DNA from: Ischnura elegans
Taxonomy: Eukaryota > Arthropoda > Insecta > Odonata > Coenagrionidae
Direction of reading: 5' to 3'
NCBI RefSeq assembly: GCF_921293095.1
Contig: NC_060246.1
Coordinates: 86,673,030-86,737,029, forward strand
DNA length: 64,000 nucleotides
Position 1 is the stretch's first letter, and the number at the start of each line of letters is the position of its first letter. Positions 12,390 through 23,590 of the stretch are shown one piece after another. The notes under the pieces were generated by a model that had not been told where the DNA came from, made no database searches, and worked only from the letters and a program-made list of their open reading frames with translations. Both the position numbers and the translations under genes were made by a program.

Positions 12390-12900
12390 TGGCTGTATCC
12401 CACATACCCATCTTTCCTCTCTCCCAATTTAAGGGGCACCATCCCTGGAACATCCCGCCCTCTCTGCTTCCGTCTCTTGTCTCTCTCCCAAATGGGGTGG
12501 CCCCAAACTCCCCACGGACTATTTTGCTCCCGAACCCATTTGTTGCTTCTCATTTGTCCTTCCTCTCATCCTCCTCTCTCCTGCTGCCTCTGTTTCCTGC
12601 CTCTCTCTCCCCAACCTCATCGGGATCCCCCTTTCCTCTTGCCCTGGGGCGTTCCTACAGCCCATCGTCCCTCCTCCGGTAGTTGGAATGAAAGGGATTC
12701 CCGAGTCCTTTTGAGGGAAAAAAGTGGGAAAGAAGCAAAGAACGGAAGATAAGGCCAACATCACTTTCCCAGCCTGAACGCCTCCCCCTTTCTCTTTCCC
12801 TTCCTTCTGAGCCTGCTCTCCGGTTTTCCTCGCCTATCCACTCATGTCCGGTTCAATTCCCCCTCCCATTTCCAAGTCTCCGTCCTTGCCTCGCAAATCC
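12390..12900 (+). other. Pyrimidine-rich block
   Basis: About 500 bases with strong C/T excess on the plus strand (runs such as CTCTCTCCTGCTGCCTCTG). It carries several overlapping open frames on both strands, but none has a recognisable domain or a codon pattern like the Rgk exons. I take it as a low-complexity tract, not a gene. Confidence 0.6.
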
Positions 12901-13319
12901 GCACATGCCTGGCTCCCCATGTCGTTATTTACTGTTTTCCTTCGCCTCCGCTAGCGCGTTCTCAACTTCAGTATCTATCCTGCTCCTCCACCTCTATACC
13001 TCTTCAAACAAGAAGGGCATTGATTTTCACCATAGCCTTGAAACAGAGTGGTCGGTATGTGCCCATTCTCGAGGGTTGTTTCGTTCTTCCAACGCTGTGC
13101 AAGTGTCTTTTATTTTGTATCGTAAATCAACGAGCGTTAAAATTCATTGAGGAGAGCAATTGCTTGCCATTGGTTCTTCTTTGCCAGGTCATCGCAGATA
13201 TTTCATCCCCCTTCTTGCATTAATGTTTTATGTTGCATTGGTTTTTATTGGTTATCCAAAAAGGATATCAATCAGAATCCTTAAGTTTTTCCCACAATTG
13301 TGCACATCTTTAAATACGG

Positions 13320-13405
13320 GTCACCTCTTCTCGGGATTCCCACCGGGTTAATTTATCCATAACGGCCAACGTTTTAAGCTCCGACTCGGGACTCATCCTC
13401 AGAGT
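13320..13405 (-). other. Hammerhead-ribozyme-like relic (locus 1)
   Basis: On the minus strand CTGAGGA (fits CUGANGA) is followed by GTCCCGAGTCGGAG (short stem-forming) and TTAAAACG where GAAAC is expected. Then come ACCCGGTGGGAATCCCGAG and a pyrimidine-poor tail. Such cores are known from Penelope-like elements and retrozymes. This copy is degenerate. Confidence 0.3.
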
Positions 13406-14452
13406 TGAATTTCCTTATCACCATGTTCTAAGATGCACTGTTATGTTTTTATCCTTGGCTGTATTTAATGTCGCCCATCTATAATTGTAATTGACTCAAA
13501 ATGCTGTACAAATTATTGTGAATATTATGTTCTAATGTACTAATATTCAATGACACGGAAGAATCGACTTTATAGACTAAATCTAGCAGTAATTAAGACG
13601 ATGATTGTTATTTTCCCTTTCGTTAAAACTGTAGCTGTTTTCAATAGTGTCAGCTCATAACAATAACAGAAGGCTATCTGTGGAGATTTTTTCATCTTTC
13701 TAGGAGACTTTGATACTTTGCAATAGGTTTATTGCTATTAGCATACCATCACAACCATAATAATGCCCTAGCAGTTTTTGATCCAATGCTTCTTTTGTTC
13801 TGCATATTTCGTTGTGACTATGTGCGTTTTCTAAAGAAATAATGACACAAAAAAAACACCTAAACAACAATATGAAAAAATATATAATGAGATTCACATA
13901 CGTGCATGAGGAAACGATTATGTGAAAGCTGAATTATTGAAAATATAATCTCCAACTCTGTAATTATTTTCTAATTAATATAAAAATTATTTTGGTTAGA
14001 GGAACATCAGCTTTATTCGAAGAGAACCCCAAATACTAGCTGAAACTATCAATAGTGAACAAGCTCAATAGGGGAGATCTGAAGGTAGATTTAAGCCAAG
14101 CAGTTCTCGTTCCAATTTTCTCCCGTATTCACACGAGGTCATCCTCCTCATGGCGACAAGCCTGCATTATACCGTACTAAGCTCTCTCTAGCTAAAAGCG
14201 TAGGCAGCATCCAGTTCATACAACCAGCAGCATTATCTTCATGTCATAGTCACATCTCATGTGCTTTCCCTTAATATTTCGTCCGCGTATCTCAGAGACC
14301 TCCGAAATTAAAGCGCACGCTCATAATGCTGTAATTATTCCCACTTAGTGAGCTGGATTCTCAGAATATGTCAACCTCATTTCCTCTTTGAATTTCACGA
14401 TACAATAAACACATATATCTCTTTAATACGAATTCTCCAAGATTCATTAGCC

Positions 14453-14770
14453 CAGGGGCGCACCTAGGAATGAAGGCTGGGGGTGGTTTAGGTGAAACTA
14501 ATACCGGAGTGTGTGGGGGTATGGTATATCGGTATGGTTTATGGTATATATACCAGGATAAGCGGTAAGTGCGAGATTAATAAATTGCGGAATTTTAAGA
14601 TTAATGGTTGAAAATGTTGAGTTTTACGGCTTTCTGAGGGATATTTTATTAATCCTTACACTATTCTATTAGTAATATCAATACAATTAAGTAAAATGGA
14701 TTAAAATTAAAAATTTCTCTGAGCTCTGGGGGGGGTTTTATCCCCCAAAACCCCCCTCGCTGCGCCACTG
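14453..14770. mobile_element. hAT-type MITE (318 bp)
   Basis: The ends are CAGGGGCGCACC (left) and, read inward on the other strand, CAGTGGCGCAGC (right), each followed by G-rich DNA. The flanks carry an 8-bp near-duplication: CATTAGCC at 14445-14452 and TATTAGCC at 14771-14778. An 8-bp target duplication with CAG-starting ends is the hAT hallmark. There is no coding capacity. Confidence 0.82.
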
Positions 14771-15064
14771 TATTAGCCTGTCATGTTTTTTCTTTTCATT
14801 TCAAAAGGATTACCGTATCAGATATGCTGGATATCCACAGAAGTCGTAGGCTTGTGTGCTTACGCTAATAAGGGCCTTAATTATATTTTTTCATCTTTGG
14901 ATTGTGCTTAGCTGTTCGTGTCCTACATTTACCTATCTCTCTATAGCTTCGAATGTTATAATTTTGAGTGTTTTTACAGAATAAAATTTAGACAATAAGG
15001 CCTCAGATTATAATAAATCCTCATCTCTGCTTGTTGTAGCCAGTGCTACGAAAATCGCGGAGAT

Positions 15065-15553
15065 TATTATTATTATAGTATTCTACCGATTAAGGTAGTT
15101 TTCCATGGAGTATTCAAGAAGTGATCTGGGAGCCTCCCTTTTCTCCCAGCACTGCCTTCTTTAATTCACTGTAAGGCCTACTCTCTTTCAATCTATCTAA
15201 AAATCCTATTCTTTTCCTTCCCCTCCCTCGTTTCCCTAACATTCTACCCTCTAACACCATTTTCAACATCCCCTCCCCGCCAAGTACTCGCTCCATCCAT
15301 ACCTTCTGTCTCCTCCGTATCTCATCTAAAAACTGCCTCTCCTCGCCAACCATATCCAGAACTTCGTCGTTCCTTTTCCTTTCCGTCCATTTCACCCTCT
15401 CCATTCTTCTCCATACCCACATCTCAAATGCCTCCAATCTTCTCTCGTCTTCTTTCCTCAATGTCCACGTTTCCGCACCGTAGAGAGCTACACTCCAAAT
15501 CAAACTCTTCACTAACCTTTTCTTTAAACTCTTACACAACGATCCTCTCAGAC
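15065..15553 (-). mobile_element. 5'-truncated non-LTR retrotransposon (LINE) tail
   Basis: The insertion is flanked by a 9-bp direct repeat CGCGGAGAT (15056-15064 and 15554-15562). It is truncated at its 5' end (right side) and ends at its 3' end (left side) in a short TAA/ATA microsatellite tail, as produced by target-primed reverse transcription. The coding part is the C-terminal end of an endonuclease/reverse-transcriptase ORF2. Clade (RTE-, CR1- or Jockey-like) cannot be fixed from this piece. Confidence 0.87.
15114..15553 (-). pseudogene. C-terminal fragment of LINE reverse transcriptase ORF2
   Basis: About 146 codons are open on the minus strand up to the stop at 15114-15116. The segment LIWSVALYGAETW is the typical post-palm motif of LINE reverse transcriptases (YGAETW). 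After it come W-rich, charged repeats including MWVWRRMERVKW, EVLDMVGEERQFL and GKRGRGRKR, the usual C-terminal thumb and tail of arthropod ORF2 proteins. The endonuclease domain and the catalytic YADD are missing, so this is a dead fragment. The reading frame is intact over the retained part, so the insertion is not very old. The first 30 or so codons of the longer ORF running to 15644 lie outside the element and are chance reading. Confidence 0.85.
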
Positions 15554-16142
15554 CGCGGAGATAGATTATAAAATATTTTTTAGGATAGAACAGTATCGCT
15601 GATATTGCTAGGATTACTACATCGTTACACACAAAAAGATACATTTTTTTTATTGATCTAACTCGAATTCATGAAGAGTCTTCACCATCTCTGGTGCGCT
15701 TATTCATTGAAAATGGCTTAAGCCTTTTGTTAGCTGAACAATAATAATATTGACCTTTTTCCATTTAAGTTTCAATTCTAATTTATCCCCGTCTATCACC
15801 TATCATTTGTCTTTTCATAGCGACTGACAGTCACTCGGCGAGAAAACGGTGCCTTTCTATATTACGCGAATCATACTCCATGATAACTTTGCTTCCTTTA
15901 TCATATCTGGATAATGTATTTGCGTTCATGTACAGGACAATTCCATTGACTTCAATCTGTATTTTACAGAAGTAGGTATAATGAAACACACCCACTAGAA
16001 ACCCAGAAGATCGTGACTCTAAACAACTAAATTGAAAAATGCGATGGCATGCGTTCTTGTTTATTCTCCCGAATCCGTACTCGTACCGTACTTGACTAGG
16101 CCACTCGATTCGATTGGAATTGAGTAATCATCAAATCATCAT

Positions 16143-16395
16143 CAGTAGCGGATACAAAATAAACTCAAAGGGGGGGGTGGAAAAGATATTTTGAGCCCCT
16201 TTTTTATTTTTATCGTAATAAAAAAATAATCAAGTCACATGCAAATATTTTACTAAGTTTTATTTAAACTGCTTATGCATATATACAAGACAATGCCATC
16301 TTATGATATAAAAAGTTATAATTGTAATTCTGCATTGTTTGGCAATGTGGGCGGCTCCGCAAGGAGGGGGGCGCCCCCATATGTATCCGCCACTG
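16143..16395. mobile_element. hAT-type MITE (253 bp)
   Basis: The ends are CAGTAGCGGATACA (left) and, inward on the other strand, CAGTGGCGGATACA (right). Next to them lie poly-G/poly-C stretches. The 8-bp flanks are ATCATCAT (16135-16142) and ATCACCAT (16396-16403), one mismatch. AT-rich interior, no ORF. Confidence 0.85.
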
Positions 16396-16403
16396 ATCAC
16401 CAT

Positions 16404-19400
16404 GCTAGCTTATGGCATAAAAATCCTCTCAATTAAAACGGGTAATTCTTAATTTTTTCGGGGCTTAGGGTACACCTCGATTGATTTTATCCGCATTTAG
16501 CACCCCAACAACTCCTCTTTTACCCAAAAATAATTAATTAACTCTCGCACCAATGACTCGGTGTCCCTGCCTCCAACATTTTTCAGCCTCCACGTGAATT
16601 GCTTTTTATTTGTTTTGTCACTGATGTTACCACCCTACAATTCAGAACGTTCAAGGTAATATTCGTTTATTAACACCAAAAATAATTGAAAACCAAAGTT
16701 CGTGAATTTTGAGACAAAAGCGGGCGCTGTTGCTTTTCAAATCAATTCCAACTGGAAATGGTGTCCACCTGTTGCGGTGTTTTTGGCTCTTGCTGAGAGG
16801 AACAGCAGGACTTCTGAAGAATTATACCCACGTTTTTATCCACAAAAATAACTCAAAATTTAAATCAATACTTTCTTTGCGGACCACGATAAAATTCTTT
16901 CACTGATATTTCTTCCAAAATTGTAACCGTTAAAGAGTAAATAATTCCGGTGGCACGTGTAAATGTAAACAGCAAAATAGGCTTCTTCATTATAGCATTT
17001 CTGCCTCATATGTATTATGTGGAAGTTTTTCTTCTAATATTACCTCATGAAATCCGAATCTTTTGCTGTTCCTCACCTGCAAAAAATAGGAATCATTTCC
17101 TCAGAATAGGGTTCACGAAGCGCTATTTCTTACTAATTACAGTATGGCAATGCTCATAAAGTAATTATAAATATCTTTTCGTTCACTAGCATCAGATTTA
17201 GCTAAGGAACTTTAGAAAAAACATCAGATTTACCACCACCATATTTGTACCTGGAGTGACTTCCTTTATGGTATGAAATATCTACGGTGGAAAAATCATT
17301 CGTCATCCTGGTTAAGGCTAAGGACTATTATTCTTTCCAAATAATATTATAGCATCCCGAGAACACTTCATTTCATACTTTGAACTTGGATTAAATCCCC
17401 GCTTATCTTCATGAGCGCGAGTAGTTTCAAAAACCTGCTTTCTTATAGTCCTGATAGTCAAATTTATTACGGTTAACCTCCGTACGCTGTGCAACATCGT
17501 TGTTACTACGAATTAAATGACGGCTTTCATTTAAGATATTTTTACTGCATAGTCTATTATTTTTTGTCATTGAGACAAAAATGATCATCTTTTTATTTTA
17601 AACATATTCTACTCTCGTATTCTTTAAGATTGACGTTTGACCTTCCCATTTAACTCAAAGGCTATAAAATTGGCCATTTTTTTATGAGGGTAATTATGTT
17701 CAATATATCAGTTAGATATATTCGAAAAGTTAAGTTACCGATTAAGTGACGGATGGGATCTTTATACGGTGAGCAGCTGTCTGTCACCTTCCATATCCAT
17801 TTAGTAAATCTTGCGCCCAAAATCGCTTGCAGCTGGGAAGGTCATTGTTTTTTTCGGTGATAATATTGCTTAAATAAATTAACAATGGCGTCCTCCATTT
17901 ATCGGTCAAAGCTGTTCCTTTGTACATTACCAGTGCACCATCATTATTAACAATAGTGCTCATAGGTAACAGGCTATTAAAGTTATTTTATTAATTCACC
18001 GAGATGTTTGAAAGAAACGAAGGTTAAAAACGTTGAGTTTTGACTACTCTGCGCTTATATATAGGCATTAAACGGCCCAAATGAATACACGATAATTTTA
18101 AGCCTTCATTTATGTACAATGCTTTTATTCACGTATTTATGTTTCTTTTATTCATTTCTCGATTTTATCATGATAGATTAAATAAATTTTAAATATTTGC
18201 TCAATTTTGAAGTTTATAGTCACGTGAAGTTTTGGACCAAAGGAATTGATACATGGAAATCAATGGCAGCATTCACCTACTTAATTAGTAATATGTATTT
18301 TCATGGACCCTATTTATTAAGTTTTCACACTTAAAGATAATGGACCGTCCATAAAATTGGGTCATTATTAGGGGACTAACGAGTGTAATCTAGATTATTC
18401 GAAAAAATACCTGTTAAAAAAAACTGTAGTAATTATAATGAATTTTTTCATGAATCCCCACATTTTTTCTATCTGCGCCACTTCGCTCATGCCAAACCAA
18501 TTTTTGTGTCTTCCTCAATACCATTGAGGATAATCAGATTAAGGCTTAATTCTCTATAAAATTCTTCTACTTGGTGATATTCCAATATTTTTTGTCGAAA
18601 AACAGTTAAGACACAAGATACAACCATTTTATTGAGTCTGCCCTACCAAATACATATTGCATTTATCCGGGGCCTAAAATTTATAACTTGCTACCACGTA
18701 ATTCATGCATTTGGTTGACATGTTTTTTATGAAAATATTTAGAAAATGGCCGCTGGAAAAAGAGATTTTTGGATCTATTTATGTGCTGAACTAATCCCTA
18801 CCTATGTAATGTGTTCTAAATTGTCATTTTCATTATGTTGTTATGTTTCTCATTTTTGCTGTCATATTTATATTGATAATAGTACACTGGGTGTATAATT
18901 TATTGCTCAAATCATTGTAAGTTGACTTTATCGCGAAAAGTCAACTGACGTAGCGGATACCCGAAAGATAGACGCTGATACTAATCGTCGCGGAGGACTA
19001 CAGTATTATTATTTTTCAAATGTCTTCGAAATGATTATTTTTTACTGTTGTGGGATATAGGATCCATATTTTTGCTTGTCAGTTTTTCTGAGTTCACATG
19101 CGTTCCAAAATCAAATGTTCAAATAAGTTCAGTGGTGTCATACCGCCGGCACGCGCAGGAACGCTGTTCCGGCACAGTTTAACAAAACACTTAATATTCA
19201 AATAACACTTTCATCAATTTTTCTACATCGAAAAATTTCTTATTTACAGATTCGTAACCAAAATAAAAAAATTAGTAGTAAAATGTAAATAATGGCTTGT
19301 AAAAAAAACCACTCAAAGTAATATTTCACTTCTAAAGAAAGTTAAGGAAAGTGCGTTCCGACTCTGCTTATTTTTCCATGACGTCACTGGTGAAGTTGCT

Positions 19401-19431
19401 TCCGTTTAGACATCTAAAATCATCTACATAA
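16404..19431. other. No gene seen
   Basis: AT-rich with many homopolymer runs. At 19132 a CAGTGGTGTCATACC start resembles a hAT end, but no matching right end was found. Confidence 0.5.
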
Positions 19432-19585
19432 TTATAGTCTGTATACCGCAGGGTGGCACACTGGCCCGCCAGCTGCCTGAGTCGGTTCGCGAGCCGCGAA
19501 CGCCGGGGGAAGGAAAGGACTGACTATAAAAACAATGGGACCAACTCAGGTATTCGTGCACCAGCCTACGGTATACAGACTATAA
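19432..19585. mobile_element. Short foldback MITE (154 bp)
   Basis: The terminal inverted repeats TTATAGTCTGTATACCG (left) and TTATAGTCTGTATACCG (right, read inward) are identical over 17 bases. Similarity continues imperfectly inward (CTGAGTCGGT versus CTGAGTTGGT). The middle holds a small hairpin GTTCGCG-AGC-CGCGAAC. The interior is GC-rich, unlike the flanks. Target duplication is not certain. Confidence 0.7.
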
Positions 19586-21499
19586 GTACGAAATATTATG
19601 CTATATAATTTTGTAACCTTTCCTAGAGCATAAATTCAATTCAAAAATGCTGGCAGAGCACAGCTAGAATGCCAGTGAGATGATTCCTGGTTCCATGCGT
19701 GTCAGGAGGTCTACGGTCCACGGCCCTAGGTATTGCTAGTATATCGATTGGTTGCGTCGGAGTAGGTGGGGAACGGGGCGAAGTGTTGAGGTGGGGCATG
19801 TTTGCCGGTGCGAGACCCGAGCCGCGCTGCACGGGATAGCCCGCGATGCTATCACATATCAGACTTCGTCCTGATTGCTTTTCTCCTAATGGGATATTTT
19901 TTATGATGTTTGATGCTGCAAACATCGTTTCCATCATTGTAATTACCCAGAACTTTTACAATTGGCCTAAAATAGTGGCGAGTGTAACCTGAATTAACCG
20001 TCGAATGCATCTCTGGCCATTAAGACTTTGATGTTTTGAAAAATGCGAGATTTTTTTTCGTTTAAATGCCAGCGCAAATTTTTTTGTTTACATTCTTCGC
20101 AGTAATGTCTAAATCCATGGCGAAAATCAGTGGAAAAAGTGCTTCTTCCGTGGCATTCATATTGATTCAGGTTCATTTTTGGGTGATTTGTTCCATTTTT
20201 ACACATTTTCTTGCCCAGAAATTCGAAGGTAAAAACAATATACGTGAAAAACTATGGCTAGCTATTTTTCTAGCTTGTTTAGCGTGTAAAATAAAGAATC
20301 ATTATTGTTAGCCTCTGATGATGGAAATAACATTTTGCCAATGAATATGTGAATATAATTTTGAAGATCTCTGCATTATTCAATTTTCAAACTTAGCGTG
20401 AGTATGAATTCATCGATGATTATCTCCTCTCATAATCATTATGTTATTGTATTCTTTCGCTATTTCTTAGGGTCTTTGCCTAAATTTTTTCTTATAAATG
20501 AATCTCAAATGTGATATCAACTTGAGATACATACGTGTCTATAAACACCCGTTAGATATACATCTTCAGCTTGTTTATACGGACTGCGGATATTTGCTGG
20601 GAATCCAAGCGCAAGCATGTTGTGTTTCGGAAGCTTGAATCCACAGGTGATTCACTGACTCGTTCACCCTTTCGAATGAGAATATGAACTCAACACGTGA
20701 CCTTTTTATCTTCCGTTATTTGTTCTTTCTCTATTTGTATCGTAATTGGACAAATCTGAAATATTTTCACATTTTTTATTTTTCTCGTCACCCACAATCC
20801 GTTTTGGCTTACTAGCCTATTAATTTGTGAGACGTACATAGCTAAATCAACTTGGCAGAAGAAAATATGTGACCCAAATTACCTTCTGACCTCTCATATT
20901 TGTTTACATCATATGTTGATGAAAGTCATTCTTCTAGTTTATTCAGCTATTTTGAGTACGATTGTTGTATTTCTCCAACAGCTTGAACGTTCAATTGACA
21001 CATCAATGTCCGTTCGTGTGTACATTGGAAACCTTTCATCCTCGAGATGTATTACTTTCATGCCTAATACGCTGGAGGGGCGTTTTACTTGTTATCATTC
21101 TTCAAATGGCTTGAGTTTTGACGCATCCCTTATATTTACCCCTTCTCATCACATGCAGGCAGTAATTGGCTCCTGGGCTATAAATGCTCCCAAAATATGA
21201 GGTTCTAAAAAGAACTCAACTCCGACTGACTCACGCTGCAGTAAGCCGCGACACAGGTTCAAAAAAATGATCATGTGTCATTAAAAATTGCATATGTGAC
21301 CGCAATATTTTACCAATCATCAATTGAAACATGTATTATTGTAGCGAGGCCTTCTCAATAATCAGACCACTCGACATGCAATGGCCCTACCCAATCTCAT
21401 TTCCTGAATCCTACGCATTATCGTGCTCCCACAGATCTTCCCATTGCGTTTGGCTTTACCATGTCATCTACTGAAGACAACTGGATGTTAATAATCACC
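19586..21499. other. No gene seen
   Basis: A short GC-rich part at 19660-19870 breaks otherwise AT-rich DNA. Open frames (20066-20311, 20913-21200) have no domain or splice context. Confidence 0.5.
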
Positions 21500-21502
21500 T
21501 TA

Positions 21503-21737
21503 AGGCCTGTTTACAAGGTACATTAACCCGTACGAGTTAATTTCTAAATGTATGAACGCGTTAATGAACACGAAAATGCACCGTGTAACCACCCAACTTG
21601 TGCGAAAGCATGTACAGAAAATAGAACCAGTTCTAATTTGGTTCATGCATTCGTACATGTCCCGTTCCGGGCCACAAAAATCGTTCGTGCAAAAAAACAT
21701 TAACCCGTAAGTGTTCATGTATCGCGCAAACAGGCAT
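21503..21737. mobile_element. PIF/Harbinger-like MITE (235 bp)
   Basis: A TTA flanks both ends (21500-21502 and 21738-21740), matching the 3-bp TTA target duplication of PIF/Harbinger. The ends are AGGCCTGTTTACAAGGTACAT (given as AGGCCTGTTTACA then AGGTACAT) and, inward from the right, ATGCCTGTTTGCGCGATACAT. Both then reach ACCCGTA-type sequence. No ORF. Confidence 0.68.
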
Positions 21738-22164
21738 TTACACACTCTGGCTAACTTGGATCCACAATGTTTTTTGTTCTAACATTTGTGCCTTGATTTC
21801 CTTCACCATCATCCCCCTCGATAGTACGACATTCCATGTATTGTGATTAGCCAAAACATATTGGGCGACGAAATTGCCATCATTCAGTTTTGCCTCATCT
21901 CTAGCATCTACCCGTTTTCTATTCATCTCAACACTGCGTTACCGCTTGCTTGCCGGCAGTTATCCTAAACAATGAGGCTTAGCCAAGTAGCCAACTGGAA
22001 TTAAATGTATGTATCATGAGTTTGTGTAATCACCTAGCGTACTTACAACCCACAGTTTATACTCTACTTACCTGTCTTTTGAACGCCTTATCCTCCTCGA
22101 AAAATCTTATTATTTTCGTATTATTATCGGCGAAGGAGTGCATGGGTAACGTGTTTACTGCCCA

Positions 22165-22217
22165 TCAGCTTTGCTCATCCTATTTAACCTCTTGTTCTTC
22201 CTTTCTCTCAACAGCCC
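22165..22217 (+). other. Splice acceptor immediately upstream of the Rgk ATG
   Basis: A long pyrimidine tract (CTTGTTCTTCCTTTCTCTCAACAG, split here as CTTGTTCTTCC and TTTCTCTCAACAG) ends at 22214, with a branch-like TTTAAC about 25 bases upstream. The ATG follows at the fourth base of the exon. This implies at least one further exon, possibly 5' UTR only, upstream. I could not locate it. Confidence 0.7.
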
Positions 22218-22519
22218 ATGCTGGGTCGCTGCCGGCGGCGCGGTGTGCTGGGTCCCGGCTTCTCGGTGGCCTCCGGCGGCGGGAGCGGAGGTTGCCCCGG
22301 GGGCAGCGACGAGGCCGGAGGCGGCGAGTACTACCGCCTGCGGAGCTTCTCCATCACGTCCAAGGGCGTCATAAACTGCGGCGACTCCTTCAGGTCGCGC
22401 CGGAGGTCCCGCTCCATCAATTCGGTCAGTTCAGTGGCCTCCAGCCAGAGCGGGGGCGGCGGCGGTGGCGGGGGCAGGGGGGACGTGGCTGGGGGCAGCG
22501 GGCGGGACAGGATACCGAG
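22215..22519 (+). CDS. Rgk: RGK-family small GTPase, N-terminal coding exon
   Basis: RGK proteins (Rad, Gem, Rem; Rgk in insects) are membrane-associated Ras-like GTPases that inhibit voltage-gated calcium channels and affect the cytoskeleton. This exon starts right after a good acceptor (pyrimidine tract plus CAG at 22212-22214), and its ATG is at 22218. It encodes residues 1-100 plus two bases of codon 101 and ends at the donor GAG|GTGAGT (22519/22520). Residues 1-35 are Arg/Gly-rich. Residues 38-51 read YYRLRSFSITSKGV, followed by a basic Ser/Arg segment (SFRSRRRSRSINSVSSVASS, about residues 57-76) that resembles the conserved N-terminal region of insect Rgk proteins and offers phosphorylation or 14-3-3-type sites. 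Residues 79-86 are a run of eight glycines. The exon is strongly GC-rich against an AT-rich background. The two leftover bases complete a Ser codon with the next exon at 50421, so the phases agree. The ATG could be the true start or an internal Met if coding sequence lies upstream; codon CCC at 22215-22217 leaves the frame open. Family call is firm; which Rgk paralogue is not. Confidence 0.85.
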
Positions 22520-23516
22520 GTGAGTGTGCCTGAGTTCGTGTTTGTGCGTAGTAAGAGGAGAGCATGCGCGTTTGGAGCTACTTCACGCACCCCCCTCCCG
22601 TTCCCCTTCCCTCGGCCCTCAAACCTTCCCCTTCGAACCTTCAACCCCACCAGCCCCCCGCTTCAACCTCCTGCCACCCCATCACACTCCACCCGTACTA
22701 CCTGCCCGACGAGGGAATTTCGCGGCCGGGGAAGCTGGAGCAGTAGGCAAGAGGGAGGAGGAGGGTTGGTTGTTTAGAGACCGTTGCATCTGGGGGTTAC
22801 ACGCGTGCGTCCTTATTCTACCGGACGGGACGGGGTGGGACGAGGGGGGGGATTTGAGTTGAAACTCATAAAGGGGTGGAAGGTCTCAAGATGTCCTCTA
22901 TTCTCCTCTCTAAATCCTTTTTCCCCGAGAGCTGTCCTCGATCTCTGCGTGACGTTGGGGAAGAATATGGCAGAGGAGCAGGAAGAGAAAAAAGGTTGCT
23001 CGGAGATGGAGCTTAAAGATTGCTCGAGGTGACGTGCCGAATGATAGACGTACTGTATGTGGATCCATAAGACGATGGAAGGAAAATGAGGGGATGTTCG
23101 CGTAAGAGCAGGCCTCTGGAAGAGAAAGAAGATGTAGAATATTAGGAGAAAGACTATCGATATACCCATGTTAGCAAAGAAGCGTATTTAAGGAAATGAA
23201 ATAATTGTGATCTGGTTTATATTTTCTTACTTTGTTAGAAAAACTCAAATTGTGACACATGACCTATGATCAGTTGGTTTCGCGCTAAATATCTTTACGA
23301 CAAGATATAAAGCGAGAAAAAATTTAAGGAGCAAATGACCCTGTTTATTATCAGATATAAACCCAAAAAGGACCTGCTGGTGACATTAATGCTCCTTTCG
23401 AAAGCCTCACTTTTTTCCTCATTTCTATTGGTCATTTTTTAAAACATAATTAATGAAATATTTCAATCATAATCAAAGTGTGGCAAAATAAATATATTAT
23501 TTTTTTTCCTTTTCTT

Positions 23517-23590
23517 GACCTTGTTTAATATACGATATAAAAATAAATATATCAAAAATAAATAAATATATATATATATTTATATCGTAA
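23517..23590. repeat. AT-rich microsatellite inside an 11-bp inverted repeat
   Basis: TACGATATAAA (23531-23541) and TTTATATCGTA (23579-23589) are exact reverse complements around AT-rich DNA that includes a TA run (23566-23578). The preceding GACCTTGTTTAATATACGAT resembles GACCCTGTTTATTATCAGAT at 23337. It may be slippage DNA or a tiny MITE. Confidence 0.5.

Noticed and set aside
15554-15644. N-terminal 30 codons of the 176-codon minus-strand ORF
   Set aside because: They lie beyond the target duplication of the LINE insertion, so they are flanking DNA read by chance in the same frame.
19132-19190. hAT end (CAGTGGTGTCATACC)
   Set aside because: No matching inverted end or 8-bp duplication could be found downstream.
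22016-22777. 253-codon plus-strand ORF over the first Rgk exon
   Set aside because: It is in a different frame from the Rgk coding sequence and owes its length to the GC-rich exon; it runs through the donor site without any motif.
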